NCBI RefSeq assembly: GCF_047238185.1 | Contig: NZ_JBDFMI010000001.1 | Coordinates: forward strand, 3,224,001 to 3,288,000 | DNA: 64,000 bases | Reading direction: 5' to 3' | Origin: Bacillus_AD sp047238185 | GTDB taxonomy: Bacteria; Bacillota; Bacilli; Bacillales; DSM-1321 | Translations under genes and position numbers: made by a program | Shown here: piece by piece, positions 32,003-41,642 of the stretch | Layout of the letters: every line of letters begins with the position of its first letter | How positions within the stretch are numbered: the stretch's first letter is position 1 | The notes under the pieces: generated by a model | What the model was told of the DNA's origin: nothing | Database searches by the model: none | What the model saw: the letters and a program-made list of their open reading frames with translations, nothing else

Positions 32003-32490
32003 AGAAAATCATACTTTTTTTAGTAGGAATTATCGTTTTATTCGCTGCCATCTTTTTAGTCACTAACATGGCTAAAGATAAAGAAACAGCCAAAAATGCG
32101 TCCAAGTCTGAAAACAGCGACCTTTACCAAGGGAAAACCTTAAAAAATGAAACGGCTGCCCAGTTGGATGACCCCAATTACCAAAACATCATCCTTCCTG
32201 ATGAGTTAGAAAAAAAATTGGCATCCAACGACTTGACGTTCGTCTATTTTTTCAGCCCGATTTGCTCGCATTGCGTAAATGCAACGCCTAAGTTGATGAA
32301 GGCGGCAAAAAAGGAAAAGGTACATATCAACCAATTCAATCTATATGAGTTCGAAGACGGCTGGGATACGTACAATATCGAAAGCACGCCTACACTTTCC
32401 GTGTTTAAAGACGGCAAAGAGTTGGACCGCTTGGTTGGCGATACCGACGAAAAAACATTTACCGCTTTCCTGAAGCAATACAAAGAATAG
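31999..32490 (+). CDS. Membrane-anchored thioredoxin-like protein
   Basis: A 163-residue protein with a start at TTG 31999 (GGAGG 8 bases upstream). An N-terminal membrane anchor (KKIILFLVGIIVLFAAIFLV) is followed by a thioredoxin fold facing outside, with active site FSPICSHCVNATP and cis-proline in IESTPTLSVF. The overlap with bdbC suggests that it is the oxidised/reduced partner. It is shorter than BdbD (about 220 residues) and lacks its insertion. Confidence 0.88.
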   Translation: MKKIILFLVGIIVLFAAIFLVTNMAKDKETAKNASKSENSDLYQGKTLKNETAAQLDDPNYQNIILPDELEKKLASNDLTFVYFFSPICSHCVNATPKLMKAAKKEKVHINQFNLYEFEDGWDTYNIESTPTLSVFKDGKELDRLVGDTDEKTFTAFLKQYKE

Positions 32491-32491
32491 T

Positions 32492-32534
32492 AAAAAGCTC
32501 CGCCGGATTATCCTTATCCAGCGGAGCCTTTTTC
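32492..32534. terminator. Bidirectional terminator
   Basis: AAAAGCTCCGCCGGAT and ATCCAGCGGAGCC(TTTTT) pair across 9 bases between convergent genes. Confidence 0.85.
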
Positions 32535-32536
32535 TT

Positions 32537-32950
32537 TTAAGCAAGTATTTGGTTCATCGGCAAAGAAAGCAGCGGCAAGATACCCTGTGCTGAATCTTCT
32601 TTGCTGTAGAATTGCTCTATTTTGAATGGGAAAAAAAGCCCAAACTCATTGACAATTGAAGCATTGCGTTCAAAAAGAGCATTCAACTTATGCAACTCTT
32701 CTTTACTGCTCACATTCACTTGATTAATGACTTGAGAAATAATATGCAGCGATGTCATTAGTTGATATGCTTCTTTTAATGTATCATTATATAAGTTGGT
32801 ATGTTCACTGAATTGCAGAAGGCCCATATCCGTATAGGAAGAAAGCTCTTCAGCTGTAAAAAATCTTGGAAGAATGAATGTCCGCAATGTGTCCAACAAG
32901 CATTCAATTTCCTCCCGCTGTTCAACCGTAGAAGCAAATGCAATCTTCAT
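32537..32950 (-). CDS. YhcU-like (DUF5365) protein
   Basis: A 137-residue soluble helical protein (MKIAFASTVEQREEIECLLD, ELSSYTDMGLLQFSEHTNLY). The ATG at 32950 is chosen, with AAGGTGGGG upstream. It resembles YhcU of bacilli, and the next gene, a YhcT-like pseudouridine synthase, is its usual neighbour; that synteny supports the assignment. Function unknown. Confidence 0.65.
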   Translation of the reverse strand: MKIAFASTVEQREEIECLLDTLRTFILPRFFTAEELSSYTDMGLLQFSEHTNLYNDTLKEAYQLMTSLHIISQVINQVNVSSKEELHKLNALFERNASIVNEFGLFFPFKIEQFYSKEDSAQGILPLLSLPMNQILA

Positions 32951-33116
32951 AATATACCCCACCTTATCCCGACTTTGTTCTATTTAAAATTTTCTGACTT
33001 ACCCCACAATTAGAATACCACATATAACACTATCAATGGCTTGGTAATTACAACCACAACGGGGTATTTTTAGATGGAACTACGGACGGAATGCAAGAAA
33101 GAAGGAATGATGAAAA

Positions 33117-34019
33117 ATGATTCAAAGCCGAAAAAAAGGCGATTATTTAGAAATGACTGTTCCCGATTCATGGAAGGGACTTTCTATAGAAGCGTTACTG
33201 CGACAGAAATGGCAGGCGCCCAAAAAAATGGTCCATGAATGGCGGATGGAAAAAGCGATCCTCCTGAACGGGGAAGCCATGCCATGGTCGACAGAAATGA
33301 ACCCGAATGATAAATTGATGCTGCCTGTTTTCAAGGGCCACGACTCCGATGTCATTCCAACTTATATGGACCTGATGGTTTTATATGAGGATGAACATCT
33401 TCTCATCCTGAATAAACCTGCCGGAATCGAAACGCACCCTTCCCATCCGCGGCAGACTGATTCATTGTTGAACGGTGTTGCGTATTTAATGGAAATCCAG
33501 GGCGAGCAAGGAGAGTTCAGGCACATCCACCGCCTCGACCAAGATACGACAGGGGCCATCCTGTTTTCAAAGCATGCGCTTGCTGGAGCTCTTTTGCAAA
33601 GAATGCTTGATGCCCGTGAAATTAAGCGGACGTATAAGGCATTAGTACACGGTGAATGCCCAAAAAATGGAACAATATCGGCCAATATCGGAAAAGACCG
33701 CCATCATGCGACTCGGCGGAGAGTTTCACCGACAGGACAGGCGGCTGTAACCCATTACCGGACCCTTCAATATGATAGGCAAAAAAAATGGTCATTGATT
33801 GAATGTACATTGGATACAGGGAGGACACACCAAATCCGTGTCCATCTTAGTTCCATAGGCCATCCACTGGCAGGCGACCGCCTATATGGCGGGACACCCA
33901 TTTTTCCACGTCAAGCGCTCCATGCAGCCAAATTGGAGTTCGTCCACCCTCTCACTGAAGAAGCATTAGTGATTGAAGCGCCCTATATAGACGAACCGGC
34001 CATCTTTCCGCACAGCTAA
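33117..34019 (+). CDS. RluA-family pseudouridine synthase (YhcT-like)
   Basis: A 300-residue RNA pseudouridine synthase. An N-terminal S4-like region (SIEALLRQKWQAPKKMV) is followed by the catalytic block HRLDQDTTGAILFSKH with the essential Asp. LIECTLDTGRTHQIRVHLSSIGHPLAGDRLYG is the typical second block. Length fits RluD-like proteins. The RNA target is unknown. AAGGAATG precedes the ATG. Confidence 0.92.
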   Translation: MIQSRKKGDYLEMTVPDSWKGLSIEALLRQKWQAPKKMVHEWRMEKAILLNGEAMPWSTEMNPNDKLMLPVFKGHDSDVIPTYMDLMVLYEDEHLLILNKPAGIETHPSHPRQTDSLLNGVAYLMEIQGEQGEFRHIHRLDQDTTGAILFSKHALAGALLQRMLDAREIKRTYKALVHGECPKNGTISANIGKDRHHATRRRVSPTGQAAVTHYRTLQYDRQKKWSLIECTLDTGRTHQIRVHLSSIGHPLAGDRLYGGTPIFPRQALHAAKLEFVHPLTEEALVIEAPYIDEPAIFPHS

Positions 34020-34036
34020 ACTAGCCAAAGACACAA

Positions 34037-34062
34037 AAAAGGCGCCATAATCGGCGCCTTTT
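34037..34062. terminator. Bidirectional terminator
   Basis: AAGGCGCC / GGCGCCTT stem with A- and T-runs on both sides, shared by the convergent genes ending at 34019 and 34075. Confidence 0.9.
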
Positions 34063-34074
34063 CTTAGTCTTTCG

Positions 34075-34326
34075 TTATGCTCTTCTCATTCCTTTGAAAA
34101 TCAAGCTCAAGATGAATACAAAAATGATAGCTCCAATTAATGCTGGGATAATAGCGAATCCTCCCATAACAGGACCCCAGTCTCCTAAAACCAATGAACC
34201 TAACCAAGCGCCTACAAAACCTGCGATAATGTTACCAATGATGCCAAAAGGAACATCCTTACCTAAAATCAAACCCGCGATCCAACCGATAATACCTCCA
34301 ATAATTAAAGACCATAAGAAACCCAT
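34075..34326 (-). CDS. GlsB/YeaQ/YmgE stress-response membrane protein
   Basis: An 83-residue protein with three hydrophobic, glycine-rich segments (FLWSLIIGGIIGWIAGLILG, IIGNIIAGFVGAWLGSLVLG, IPALIGAIIFVFILSLIF). The RAW-type conserved GNIIAGFVGAWLG is typical. AGGAGGAA precedes the ATG. The role is unclear; homologues are induced by general stress. Confidence 0.92.
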   Translation of the reverse strand: MGFLWSLIIGGIIGWIAGLILGKDVPFGIIGNIIAGFVGAWLGSLVLGDWGPVMGGFAIIPALIGAIIFVFILSLIFKGMRRA

Positions 34327-34874
34327 TTTAAATTCCTCCTAAAGATTATTTTTATTGTATATAGTGCTTTTCATTTTTTAAAATTGATGGCCATCAACCT
34401 CTGTGCTTATAAAATACCACCTACGTCAAAGTTCAAACATATATTTTGTCTAAATAATGAAATTTACTCATTATTATTGACAGATATGAGAATACCGTTT
34501 ATTCATTTTCTAGCTAATATCTATTGTAAACAACACTCAAACCCGCTTATTGATTATTGCCGGCTTAAACTCTGCATTCATAATATTGGCTGCTTCCGTA
34601 CAAAATATAAGTTATCGTTATTCCGATATTATTCAGGAAAAATAAAGGGAAAATAAAATACATGTTTAAATAGGAATAATTAGGCATATGTACCTACAAC
34701 CCATCCAAACCAATGTAAATTAATCAAATGTTTCTATATTAAGTTTTTGTAAATTTTATTGTATATATCTTTCTAATCCGACAATTTATGAGTAAACTTA
34801 TGAAGTTCAAGAAAACTTGAATGCTCTTTTTATTAAATAGGGGAAGAATCTTCTTGGAACGCGGGGGTATATAC
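34327..34874. other. Intergenic, 548 bases, no supported gene
   Basis: AT-rich, divergent promoters expected. A possible promoter TTGTAA - TATATC lies near 34748-34770 ahead of the DUF47 gene. The open frame 34384-34656 has no binding site and poor composition. Confidence 0.5.
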
Positions 34875-35495
34875 ATGGTCTTTAAACCAAAGAAAGATAA
34901 GTTTACAACATTGCTGACAAATATTGCGGAGAATCTTAAGGAAGGGGCAGATTACTTTGCGCAATATAAGCTAAACAACATCAGTGATTTAAAAGTATTC
35001 ACGGAAACGATGAAGGACTATGAACATAAAGGCGATGACTTTGTCCATGAAGTCATTAAAGAATTAAACCAAGCATTCATCACACCGATTGAACGTGAAG
35101 ATATTCTTCATTTGGCCATGAGCATGGACGATGTATTGGATGGTCTGGAGCATTGCGCGGCTTTATTTGAAATGTACTCCATTGTGAATGCTGACGAATA
35201 TATGCTAAAACTGGTCGAACATATTAAGCACAGTGCTTATGAAATCGAAAAGGCTGTCCAGCTGCTGTCTTCTAAGAAATTAATGGATATTCGCGATCAT
35301 GCGATCAAAATTAAAGATTATGAATCAGCTTGTGACGGTATTCACCGCCAAAGCATCAAGCATCTTTTTGCAACGGAAAAGGATCCTATCCGCATCATTC
35401 AGTTCAAAGAGATTTATGAAAGCTTTGAGGAAATCGCCGATTTCTGCCAGGCGGTTGCCAACACACTTGAAACAATCATCATGAAAAATGCGTGA
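34875..35495 (+). CDS. DUF47 (PhoU-like) partner of phosphate transporter
   Basis: A 206-residue all-helical PhoU-like protein (YkaA type). The start is at ATG 34875, after GGGGG. The conserved motif EHKGDDFVHEVIKEL near 50 and its repeat near KDYESACDGIHRQSIK form two metal-binding halves. It always accompanies Pit transporters and lies 13 bases before pit. It probably regulates phosphate uptake. Confidence 0.9.
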   Translation: MVFKPKKDKFTTLLTNIAENLKEGADYFAQYKLNNISDLKVFTETMKDYEHKGDDFVHEVIKELNQAFITPIEREDILHLAMSMDDVLDGLEHCAALFEMYSIVNADEYMLKLVEHIKHSAYEIEKAVQLLSSKKLMDIRDHAIKIKDYESACDGIHRQSIKHLFATEKDPIRIIQFKEIYESFEEIADFCQAVANTLETIIMKNA

Positions 35496-35508
35496 GGAGT
35501 ATGCGTAA

Positions 35509-36507
35509 ATGGATACAGTTTTACTAGTTACAGTTCTTATTGTCATAGGCGCACTAGCATTTGATTTTATAAATGGTTTCCACGATACGGCCAATGCCAT
35601 CGCAACGGCCGTATCCACAAAAGCTTTGACTCCAAGACGCGCCATCATTCTGGCTGCCGTTATGAACTTCGTCGGTGCAATGACTTTCACAGGAGTGGCG
35701 AAAACCATTACGAAAGACATTGTAGACCCGTTCACATTGGATAACGGCTCTCTCGTTATTCTGGCAGCTTTAATAGCGGCTATTACTTGGAACCTGGTCA
35801 CATGGTATTTTGGAATCCCGAGTTCGTCATCACATGCCATTATCGGCAGTATTGCCGGTGCTGCGATTGCGTCTTCCGGGCTTCACTCCATTAATTACAA
35901 TGGATTCACTAAGATTTTTGAAGCCTTGATTTTTTCTCCTTTACTGGCTTTTGGGCTCGGCTTCATCGTCTATAGTATTTTTAAGGTTGTCTTCAAGAAT
36001 AACAACCTGCCTAAAACGAATAAACGATTCAGATATTTACAAATTGCGACAGCTGCCATCCAATCGTATACACACGGTACGAATGATGCACAAAAAGCGA
36101 TGGGGATCATTACAATGGCCCTTATCGCAAACGGATATGTCACTTCTTCCGATATTCCTTTTTGGGTACAAGTAGCCTGTGCGACAGCGATGGGTCTCGG
36201 AACTAGTATCGGCGGCTGGAAAATTATCAAAACAGTTGGCGGCAAAATCATGAAGATACGCCCTGTAAACGGAGTCGCAGCTGACTTGACCGGTGCCGCT
36301 ATCATATTTGGTGCCACCTTCATCCACCTGCCTGTTTCAACAACCCATGTTATTTCATCCTCTATTCTCGGTGTAGGGTCCGCTCACCGCATTAAAGGAG
36401 TTAAATGGGGTACAGCACAACGGATGCTTGTCACTTGGGTAATTACATTGCCCATTTCCGCAGCACTTGCAGCTGCCATTTATTTCATCTTAAATGTATT
36501 CTTTTAA
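35509..36507 (+). CDS. pit: Low-affinity inorganic phosphate transporter Pit
   Basis: A 332-residue PiT-family membrane protein. The signature GFHDTANAIATAVSTKALTP is near 24, and the inverted second signature YTHGTNDAQKAMGIITM near 190. About ten hydrophobic helices. Cotransports phosphate (often as metal-phosphate) with H+. Operon with the DUF47 gene. Confidence 0.93.
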   Translation: MDTVLLVTVLIVIGALAFDFINGFHDTANAIATAVSTKALTPRRAIILAAVMNFVGAMTFTGVAKTITKDIVDPFTLDNGSLVILAALIAAITWNLVTWYFGIPSSSSHAIIGSIAGAAIASSGLHSINYNGFTKIFEALIFSPLLAFGLGFIVYSIFKVVFKNNNLPKTNKRFRYLQIATAAIQSYTHGTNDAQKAMGIITMALIANGYVTSSDIPFWVQVACATAMGLGTSIGGWKIIKTVGGKIMKIRPVNGVAADLTGAAIIFGATFIHLPVSTTHVISSSILGVGSAHRIKGVKWGTAQRMLVTWVITLPISAALAAAIYFILNVFF

Positions 36508-36589
36508 TGATGAGTTGTTTTGGTTGTCGCTTTCTCAGTACGATTGACGGAAACCACTGAAGCAGCTCGGCAATAGAATGAGATGCCAG

Positions 36590-36630
36590 CAGGCAAAAGA
36601 GTTCGAAAGACAATCTCTTTTGCCTGTTTT
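36590..36630 (+). terminator. Terminator of the pit operon
   Basis: CAGGCAAAAGAG and CTCTTTTGCCTG pair across 13 bases, then TTTTG. Confidence 0.85.
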
Positions 36631-36757
36631 GTATTTCTTATAAAAAAGAGAAATACATCAAAGGAGATAACATCTATTATATGACTAATATGTTATCTCG
36701 TTAGTTGAATTAAGGTGTGATAGAGGATCGTTGAGGGTTGCACGTTCGATAATCACA

Positions 36758-37168
36758 TTAATTACCTTCTGCTAAGCAATAAGGTGTTTCGTAACCCTGG
36801 CAACCAATGATAGAGTATTTGTTTCCTTCAACTAAAATTTTCTCGCATCCAAATGTGATAATTTCTCCACTACCATACTCATCTCTAGTGGTATCCTCAG
36901 TAATTTCAAGCTGTTCTCCGTTGTATATTAAATCAGTTAGTATTGGGTCTCCTTCCTTTGTGTAAGCAACCACACGAATACTATCCTTTTTCCCTGTTTC
37001 TGTATTCTTGATAAATTCTTTTAACCTAATTTCGTTTTTAATACCATCATTATTTCTATTCACGATATCAGTATCAGAAGGAACAAATTTTTCTGAATCA
37101 GTCTCGGCACAACCAACTATAAGCAACAACATTATGCTGACAGTTTTAAATCCTAGATATCTTATCAT
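36758..37168 (-). CDS. DUF4362-type lipoprotein
   Basis: A 136-residue secreted protein. The signal peptide ends in the lipobox LLIVGC, with the lipid-modified Cys20. The body has IRLKEFIKNTETGKKDSIRV and YTKEGDPILTDLIYNGEQLE, the DUF4362 pattern of short Bacillus lipoproteins, plus two late cysteine pairs (GCEKI, GCQGYETPYC). Function unknown. The gene is AT-rich relative to neighbours, and no terminator is evident. Confidence 0.75.
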   Translation of the reverse strand: MIRYLGFKTVSIMLLLIVGCAETDSEKFVPSDTDIVNRNNDGIKNEIRLKEFIKNTETGKKDSIRVVAYTKEGDPILTDLIYNGEQLEITEDTTRDEYGSGEIITFGCEKILVEGNKYSIIGCQGYETPYCLAEGN

Positions 37169-37604
37169 ACACTCCCCCCTTTATTTATATGAAAAACGCA
37201 TTTTCAACTACTTTATTTGTTTTCTTATTGGGCTAAACTGCGTATAGTTTTATAACAAAAAAGACCGCTTTTTAGCAGCCTTAATCTTCAATTCTAGCAC
37301 CTGGTCGTATTGTGAGGGATACAGTACTACCCCAAGATAGATTTACTATTATTCCTGATCTACCAATATTAAAAGGATTGTTTGCTGTTTACTATTTGTG
37401 ACTTATTTCAGTAACGGGCTGGGTAGAAAAGAAGAATAAATCGAATGGTACATGAACCTTAAAAGGATTATCTTTATATTTCATGTTAAGTTGAGGTTAG
37501 TAGTGGTTTTACGGATATTCCTTCCTTAAGTCTCATGATACGCATTTTACAACACTTGGACATTTTTGAAAAAGGAGATTTGAATGGAGCGTTGACCGAA
37601 AGCT
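37169..37604. other. Intergenic, 436 bases, no supported gene
   Basis: AT-rich, no frame of more than 60 codons with a binding site. No hairpin with T-run seen. Confidence 0.45.
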
Positions 37605-38846
37605 TTAATTAGAAAAAGTCTGATTACTATCCTTTCGATTTGCAATAGGACCTGGACCTGTTTCCTTCATAGGTACTACTACTAAATAAGAAACAAAATA
37701 AGCGATAGCACAACCAATAAATGTCACATTAAAGCTAGTTGTTTCTACCAATTTTCCTCCAACAAATGGAGAAACAAAGGCTGTAATAAAGCCGAAAAGA
37801 TTGATTAAAGCGAATGCTGCACCTACTTTAGCAGGTGTCGTATCCTTTAATTCCATAGGGATTGTGTAAAGGGCAGCCATATATGATGACGTACCAAAGC
37901 CAATAATAGCAACACCAAGTAAGGATACCCATGTTACAGGAACAAGTACTAAGATCATTCCTATTACTTTAGCTAATTGTGAAATCGTTAAAAATGGTTT
38001 ATTACGGCCTGTAGAACTTAACCAAAATCCGCAAATGATTCCTCCTATAATACCGGCAATAGGGAATATCATCGAAACTAAATTAGCATGATCAAGAGAC
38101 ATGCCTAAGTCTTTATAATAGTATGTAGGAAGATAGGTAGAAACGATTGAAAAGACCCACATATCTAACCCATACAGTATACACAAGCTTTTAATTTCAG
38201 CACTTTTAAATACTTTTCTAAATAAATGATGCTCATTTGTCTCTACTGCATTGCTCTCCACATTAGTAATAGCGCTTCCAAACTTCCACCATACAATGAT
38301 TAAGATAAAAAAAATAATGCCAAAGATACCGAGCGCAGAATGCCATGAATTGTTAAATGCTTTATACAAAGGAACGATTGAACCAAATACAGCCAATAGA
38401 CCAAAGAGTGGCATGGCACCGTATATGGCATTCATAATCGGCCTTGTTTTTTCAGAAAAGACAGCCATAATGTAAGTACCAACAGTCGGCATCATCAAGC
38501 CGATTCCTAAGCCTATTAACGTACGGCTAATAAAATAGATAGCGATGTTTGTAATAAAGAAATGCAACAAAGAACCGATAGCTAGGATGAATAAAGAAAC
38601 AATAATGACATGTTTGCCACCTAGTTTTTGAATCAATACGCCATAACCTAATCCAAATATCCCCATATATAAATAGATGATTGATACAGACATTCCCCCG
38701 ACAGAAAGCGACATAGATAGATCATCCATAATGGTTGATAAAATGGGGATGTTTCCGAACGCTGCTACCGAACACACAAGTGTAGAGCAGATTAGCAATA
38801 GAGCCATTACCCATTCTTTTCGAGCCGATTTAGAGTGAGTTTTCAT
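37605..38846 (-). CDS. MFS transporter, CynX/NimT-like
   Basis: A 413-residue, 12-helix permease. ATG 38846 follows TAGGAGG. GISRTLIGLGIGLMMPT-type motif and YGVLIQKLGGKHVII (motif A) are visible. It has the general layout of sugar/cyanate/aromatic acid exporters and importers; the substrate is unknown. The closest named families are CynX/NimT-type. Not part of an obvious operon. Confidence 0.8.
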   Translation of the reverse strand: MKTHSKSARKEWVMALLLICSTLVCSVAAFGNIPILSTIMDDLSMSLSVGGMSVSIIYLYMGIFGLGYGVLIQKLGGKHVIIVSLFILAIGSLLHFFITNIAIYFISRTLIGLGIGLMMPTVGTYIMAVFSEKTRPIMNAIYGAMPLFGLLAVFGSIVPLYKAFNNSWHSALGIFGIIFFILIIVWWKFGSAITNVESNAVETNEHHLFRKVFKSAEIKSLCILYGLDMWVFSIVSTYLPTYYYKDLGMSLDHANLVSMIFPIAGIIGGIICGFWLSSTGRNKPFLTISQLAKVIGMILVLVPVTWVSLLGVAIIGFGTSSYMAALYTIPMELKDTTPAKVGAAFALINLFGFITAFVSPFVGGKLVETTSFNVTFIGCAIAYFVSYLVVVPMKETGPGPIANRKDSNQTFSN

Positions 38847-39504
38847 TATAATCCTCCTAAACACCAATTAATCTTAGCTATTTAATTCTTATAAAATAAA
38901 CGACCTAATGAAAGATTTCCCCTCTTGGTGTTTGGAATAGATTCTAAAATTTTGGGAACACAATAAAATCAGAATATATCATTTTCATCTGTACCTAATA
39001 TTCCGGCTTAAAATAAGACTTATTCCAATCTCCCGAATCGTCATAAACTGTGTTAGATATATATTTGAATACACTCTTTTTCAATACATATTGTTAACAC
39101 CCCGCTTTATCTATTTCCCCTGGTATAATTTAATATCCGTTTAATATTCAACAGGAATGGCGAGAAGTCCTTCTTCAGCTAAACTGCCACATTTTCATAA
39201 AAAAAAGCGAATCCTCATAATGAAGAATCGCCCCGTTTAGTTTACTGATTTGTTATTGTACGTCTAATTGAAATTTTTTCTATATAATTGCGTTAATCCT
39301 TCTCGAGTTCATACATCTGTTCTATAGGTTAAATAACCATAAAGTGGTTTAACACACTATTCAATAGTCAAACCAGATTATTGAATAGTGTGTTAAAGAA
39401 GGAAACTATTTATTAATAGGGATGTAAGTTTATGCTTTTTATGCAATAATGATTTTGTAGAAATGCAAAAGTACAATTCATACATAGTGAAGGTAGGGAT
39501 ATTA
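38847..39504. other. Divergent intergenic region, about 660 bases
   Basis: Contains no gene. A small hairpin GCGAATC...GATTCGC-like lies near 39208-39230, and a perfect 19-bp inverted repeat lies at 39348-39397 (listed separately). Confidence 0.6.
39348..39397. repeat. Perfect 19-bp inverted repeat upstream of CoxG-like gene
   Basis: Arms at 39348-39366 and 39379-39397 pair perfectly over 19 bp with a 12-base loop; core ACACTATTCAATA. There is no T-run. It lies about 108 bases before the CoxG-like start, so it is more likely a regulator site or leader structure than a terminator. Confidence 0.7.
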
Positions 39505-39945
39505 ATGGCAACAGGAACGCATACTGTAGTAGTTCCAGTAGATGTACAAGCAGTTTGGGATTATGTCAGTGATCTTGAAAAATGGGCAACGGCAGTACCG
39601 GCCTATAAAGAACATGAAATCATAAATGATACGCAATCCATTTGGACATTTGAAGGTAATTTGAAAGGTATTAAAAAAACAATACAAGCGCAGGTAGATA
39701 TTACCGAGTGGAATGAACCTTCAAACATTAAGTTTGAACTAAAAGGATTATCAGATAATTTTACAGGAAGCGGTCACTTTACTGCAGAAGATGTCAATGG
39801 CGAAACAAAGATGACTTGCACAGTGGAAGTCCATGCAGGCGGCTTATCCGGTGCGGTGTTAACACCCCTTATTAAATGGGCTGTTCCAAAAGTGGCATCT
39901 CGTTTAACAGAATCGATTGCGCGTAAAATTGTAGTATTCTCATAA
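39505..39945 (+). CDS. SRPBCC (CoxG-like) protein
   Basis: A 146-residue START/SRPBCC-fold protein: MATGTHTVVVPVDVQAVWDY, WATAVPAYKEHEI, FELKGLSDNFTGSGHFTAED, ending in a long C-terminal helix (LIKWAVPKVASRLTESIARK). CoxG-like members bind hydrophobic cofactors or quinones. ATG 39505 is preceded by AGGTAGGG; the frame is open to 39463. No oxidoreductase genes are adjacent, so its partner is unknown. Confidence 0.8.
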   Translation: MATGTHTVVVPVDVQAVWDYVSDLEKWATAVPAYKEHEIINDTQSIWTFEGNLKGIKKTIQAQVDITEWNEPSNIKFELKGLSDNFTGSGHFTAEDVNGETKMTCTVEVHAGGLSGAVLTPLIKWAVPKVASRLTESIARKIVVFS

Positions 39946-39961
39946 TAAAATAGCAACAAAT

Positions 39962-40009
39962 AAAAATCTCAAACCGATCCTTATACCTAAAGGCAAGTTT
40001 GAGATTTTT
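39962..40009 (+). terminator. Terminator of the CoxG-like gene
   Basis: AAAATCTCAAAC / GTTTGAGATTTT stem with 22-base loop, then TTA. Confidence 0.75.
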
Positions 40010-40239
40010 AATGTTCCTTAGATTTTTTTATAAATAAAGCCTGTATAGAAAAGAAAATTCTATCGCGTGGTATGCTGACCTGTCTATCATTTTTCATCCC
40101 GCAACCTTATTTATAGCTTGGAAGCCTTATAAGTATGGTAGCTTTTAGCAGCCTTAAATGGATTCCTAGACATAGTTTGTGATTAATGGTTTGAAATGGT
40201 TTAAAATGTAAGGTAAGCATAAACAAAGGGGAATGGAAT

Positions 40240-41541
40240 ATGGAGAACCAGCACTCGATTTTCAAGGGAGTACACGGAGACCTGACTGAATTCGTCGACC
40301 GGATCAGCATGGTGCTGAATTGCCCTGTGACATTGGAAGACGCACATCACCAACTACTTGCCTATAGCGTACACAACAAGGATAGCGATCCTATACGTAT
40401 TTCAACCATCATAAGCAGGCGAGTTCCCGAAAAAGTAATCAACGGTCTTTGGAAGCAAGGCATCATGCCTTCTTTAATAAAAGAAAGCACCCCTATCATT
40501 GTGCCTCCCATACATGAGCTCGGCCTAGGAAGCAGAGCTGCCGTATCTGTCAGAAAGAACCAGGAGGTATTAGGGTTTATATGGGCATTGGAAACAGATA
40601 AAGCCTTCACTCCTGAAGATCTTTCCTTCCTGCAATTTGCCGCAAAGGAAGCCAAGAATCAATTGCTGCAGCTGCAAAGCAAGAAGAAACGGCATATGGA
40701 GAGCAAACAAGAGTTTCTGTGGCAATTATTGACCGGGCATTTCGATTCCGAGGATGAAATTGCTTCAGTTTGTGAACAGCAGGCCATCTCATTGCCAGCT
40801 CATTTTTCCATTGTCGTATTTACTTTTCCTATGGATATAGGGCAGGAAGCAGAACGGAGCATTGCCTATTCGTTGGGCACCATCCAAAATATTAAAACCG
40901 TCCTTTACACAATCGATCAACGTAATCTGATTATCCTGGCAGGCCCTTGTGCCGCTAGTGGGGACTTTGATGTAGCACTTACCTCTTTCATCACTTCTTT
41001 TACTGTAAAGATGAACTCCCGCTTTGGCGTTACTCTTTTAAATGGTGCATGCGGGCAAATATACGAAAGCTATATTCACGCAAGAGGCAGCTATCAGGAA
41101 GCGCTGTATACAAGAGCCATACAGATTGCCTTCCCGGAAAGGAAAGAACAACTAACAAACTATGCTTCATTGGGGGTATACCAATATTTGTCCGCAATGA
41201 GCGAGCAGCGCTCCAGGAATAATAGGTCTATACGATTGGACCGGCTAGCTGAATATGACCAAAAAAACAATAGCGCTTTAGTGCAGACACTGGAGCTGTA
41301 CTTAAACCATGATGGGGACTCCCATCAAATTGCCAATGAACTTCATTTGCATGTGAACACAATCCATTACAGACTAAAAAGAATTAGTGAGATTGCATAT
41401 ATAGATTTGAAAGACCCGATCGAAAAAATGTCGATCCACATTGAGTTCCTGCTGAAGCAATACGAATGCTCACTTTCTCAATCCAAGCAAGGATATTCAA
41501 TCCCAAATATCAAACAAAGTTTGATACGAAAGAAGCCATAA
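40240..41541 (+). CDS. PucR/CdaR-family transcriptional regulator
   Basis: A 433-residue regulator. An N-terminal domain of about 120 residues (GAF-like, VEDISMVLNCPVTLEDAHHQL-type) is followed by a central GGDEF-like CdaR domain. The C-terminal PucR helix-turn-helix is in HLHVNTIHYRLKRISEIAYI. AAGGGGAATGG precedes the ATG. PucR-type proteins control catabolic genes, often purine or amino-acid related; the target here is not evident. Confidence 0.85.
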   Translation: MENQHSIFKGVHGDLTEFVDRISMVLNCPVTLEDAHHQLLAYSVHNKDSDPIRISTIISRRVPEKVINGLWKQGIMPSLIKESTPIIVPPIHELGLGSRAAVSVRKNQEVLGFIWALETDKAFTPEDLSFLQFAAKEAKNQLLQLQSKKKRHMESKQEFLWQLLTGHFDSEDEIASVCEQQAISLPAHFSIVVFTFPMDIGQEAERSIAYSLGTIQNIKTVLYTIDQRNLIILAGPCAASGDFDVALTSFITSFTVKMNSRFGVTLLNGACGQIYESYIHARGSYQEALYTRAIQIAFPERKEQLTNYASLGVYQYLSAMSEQRSRNNRSIRLDRLAEYDQKNNSALVQTLELYLNHDGDSHQIANELHLHVNTIHYRLKRISEIAYIDLKDPIEKMSIHIEFLLKQYECSLSQSKQGYSIPNIKQSLIRKKP

Positions 41542-41588
41542 ATACCTATCTACGTGGTTGGAGCCTACAAATTGGCCTCAACCATATT

Positions 41589-41630
41589 AAAAAGGCATGG
41601 GCTCAGAATGAAACTGGCCCATGCCTTTTT
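41589..41630. terminator. Bidirectional terminator
   Basis: AAAAAGGCATGGGC / GCCCATGCCTTTTT stem between convergent genes. Confidence 0.9.
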
Positions 41631-41642
41631 GACTGCCTTCTA

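Noticed and set aside
34384..34656. 90-codon open frame upstream of the DUF47 gene
   Set aside because: No binding site, Ile/Cys-rich random composition and overlap with the expected promoter region.
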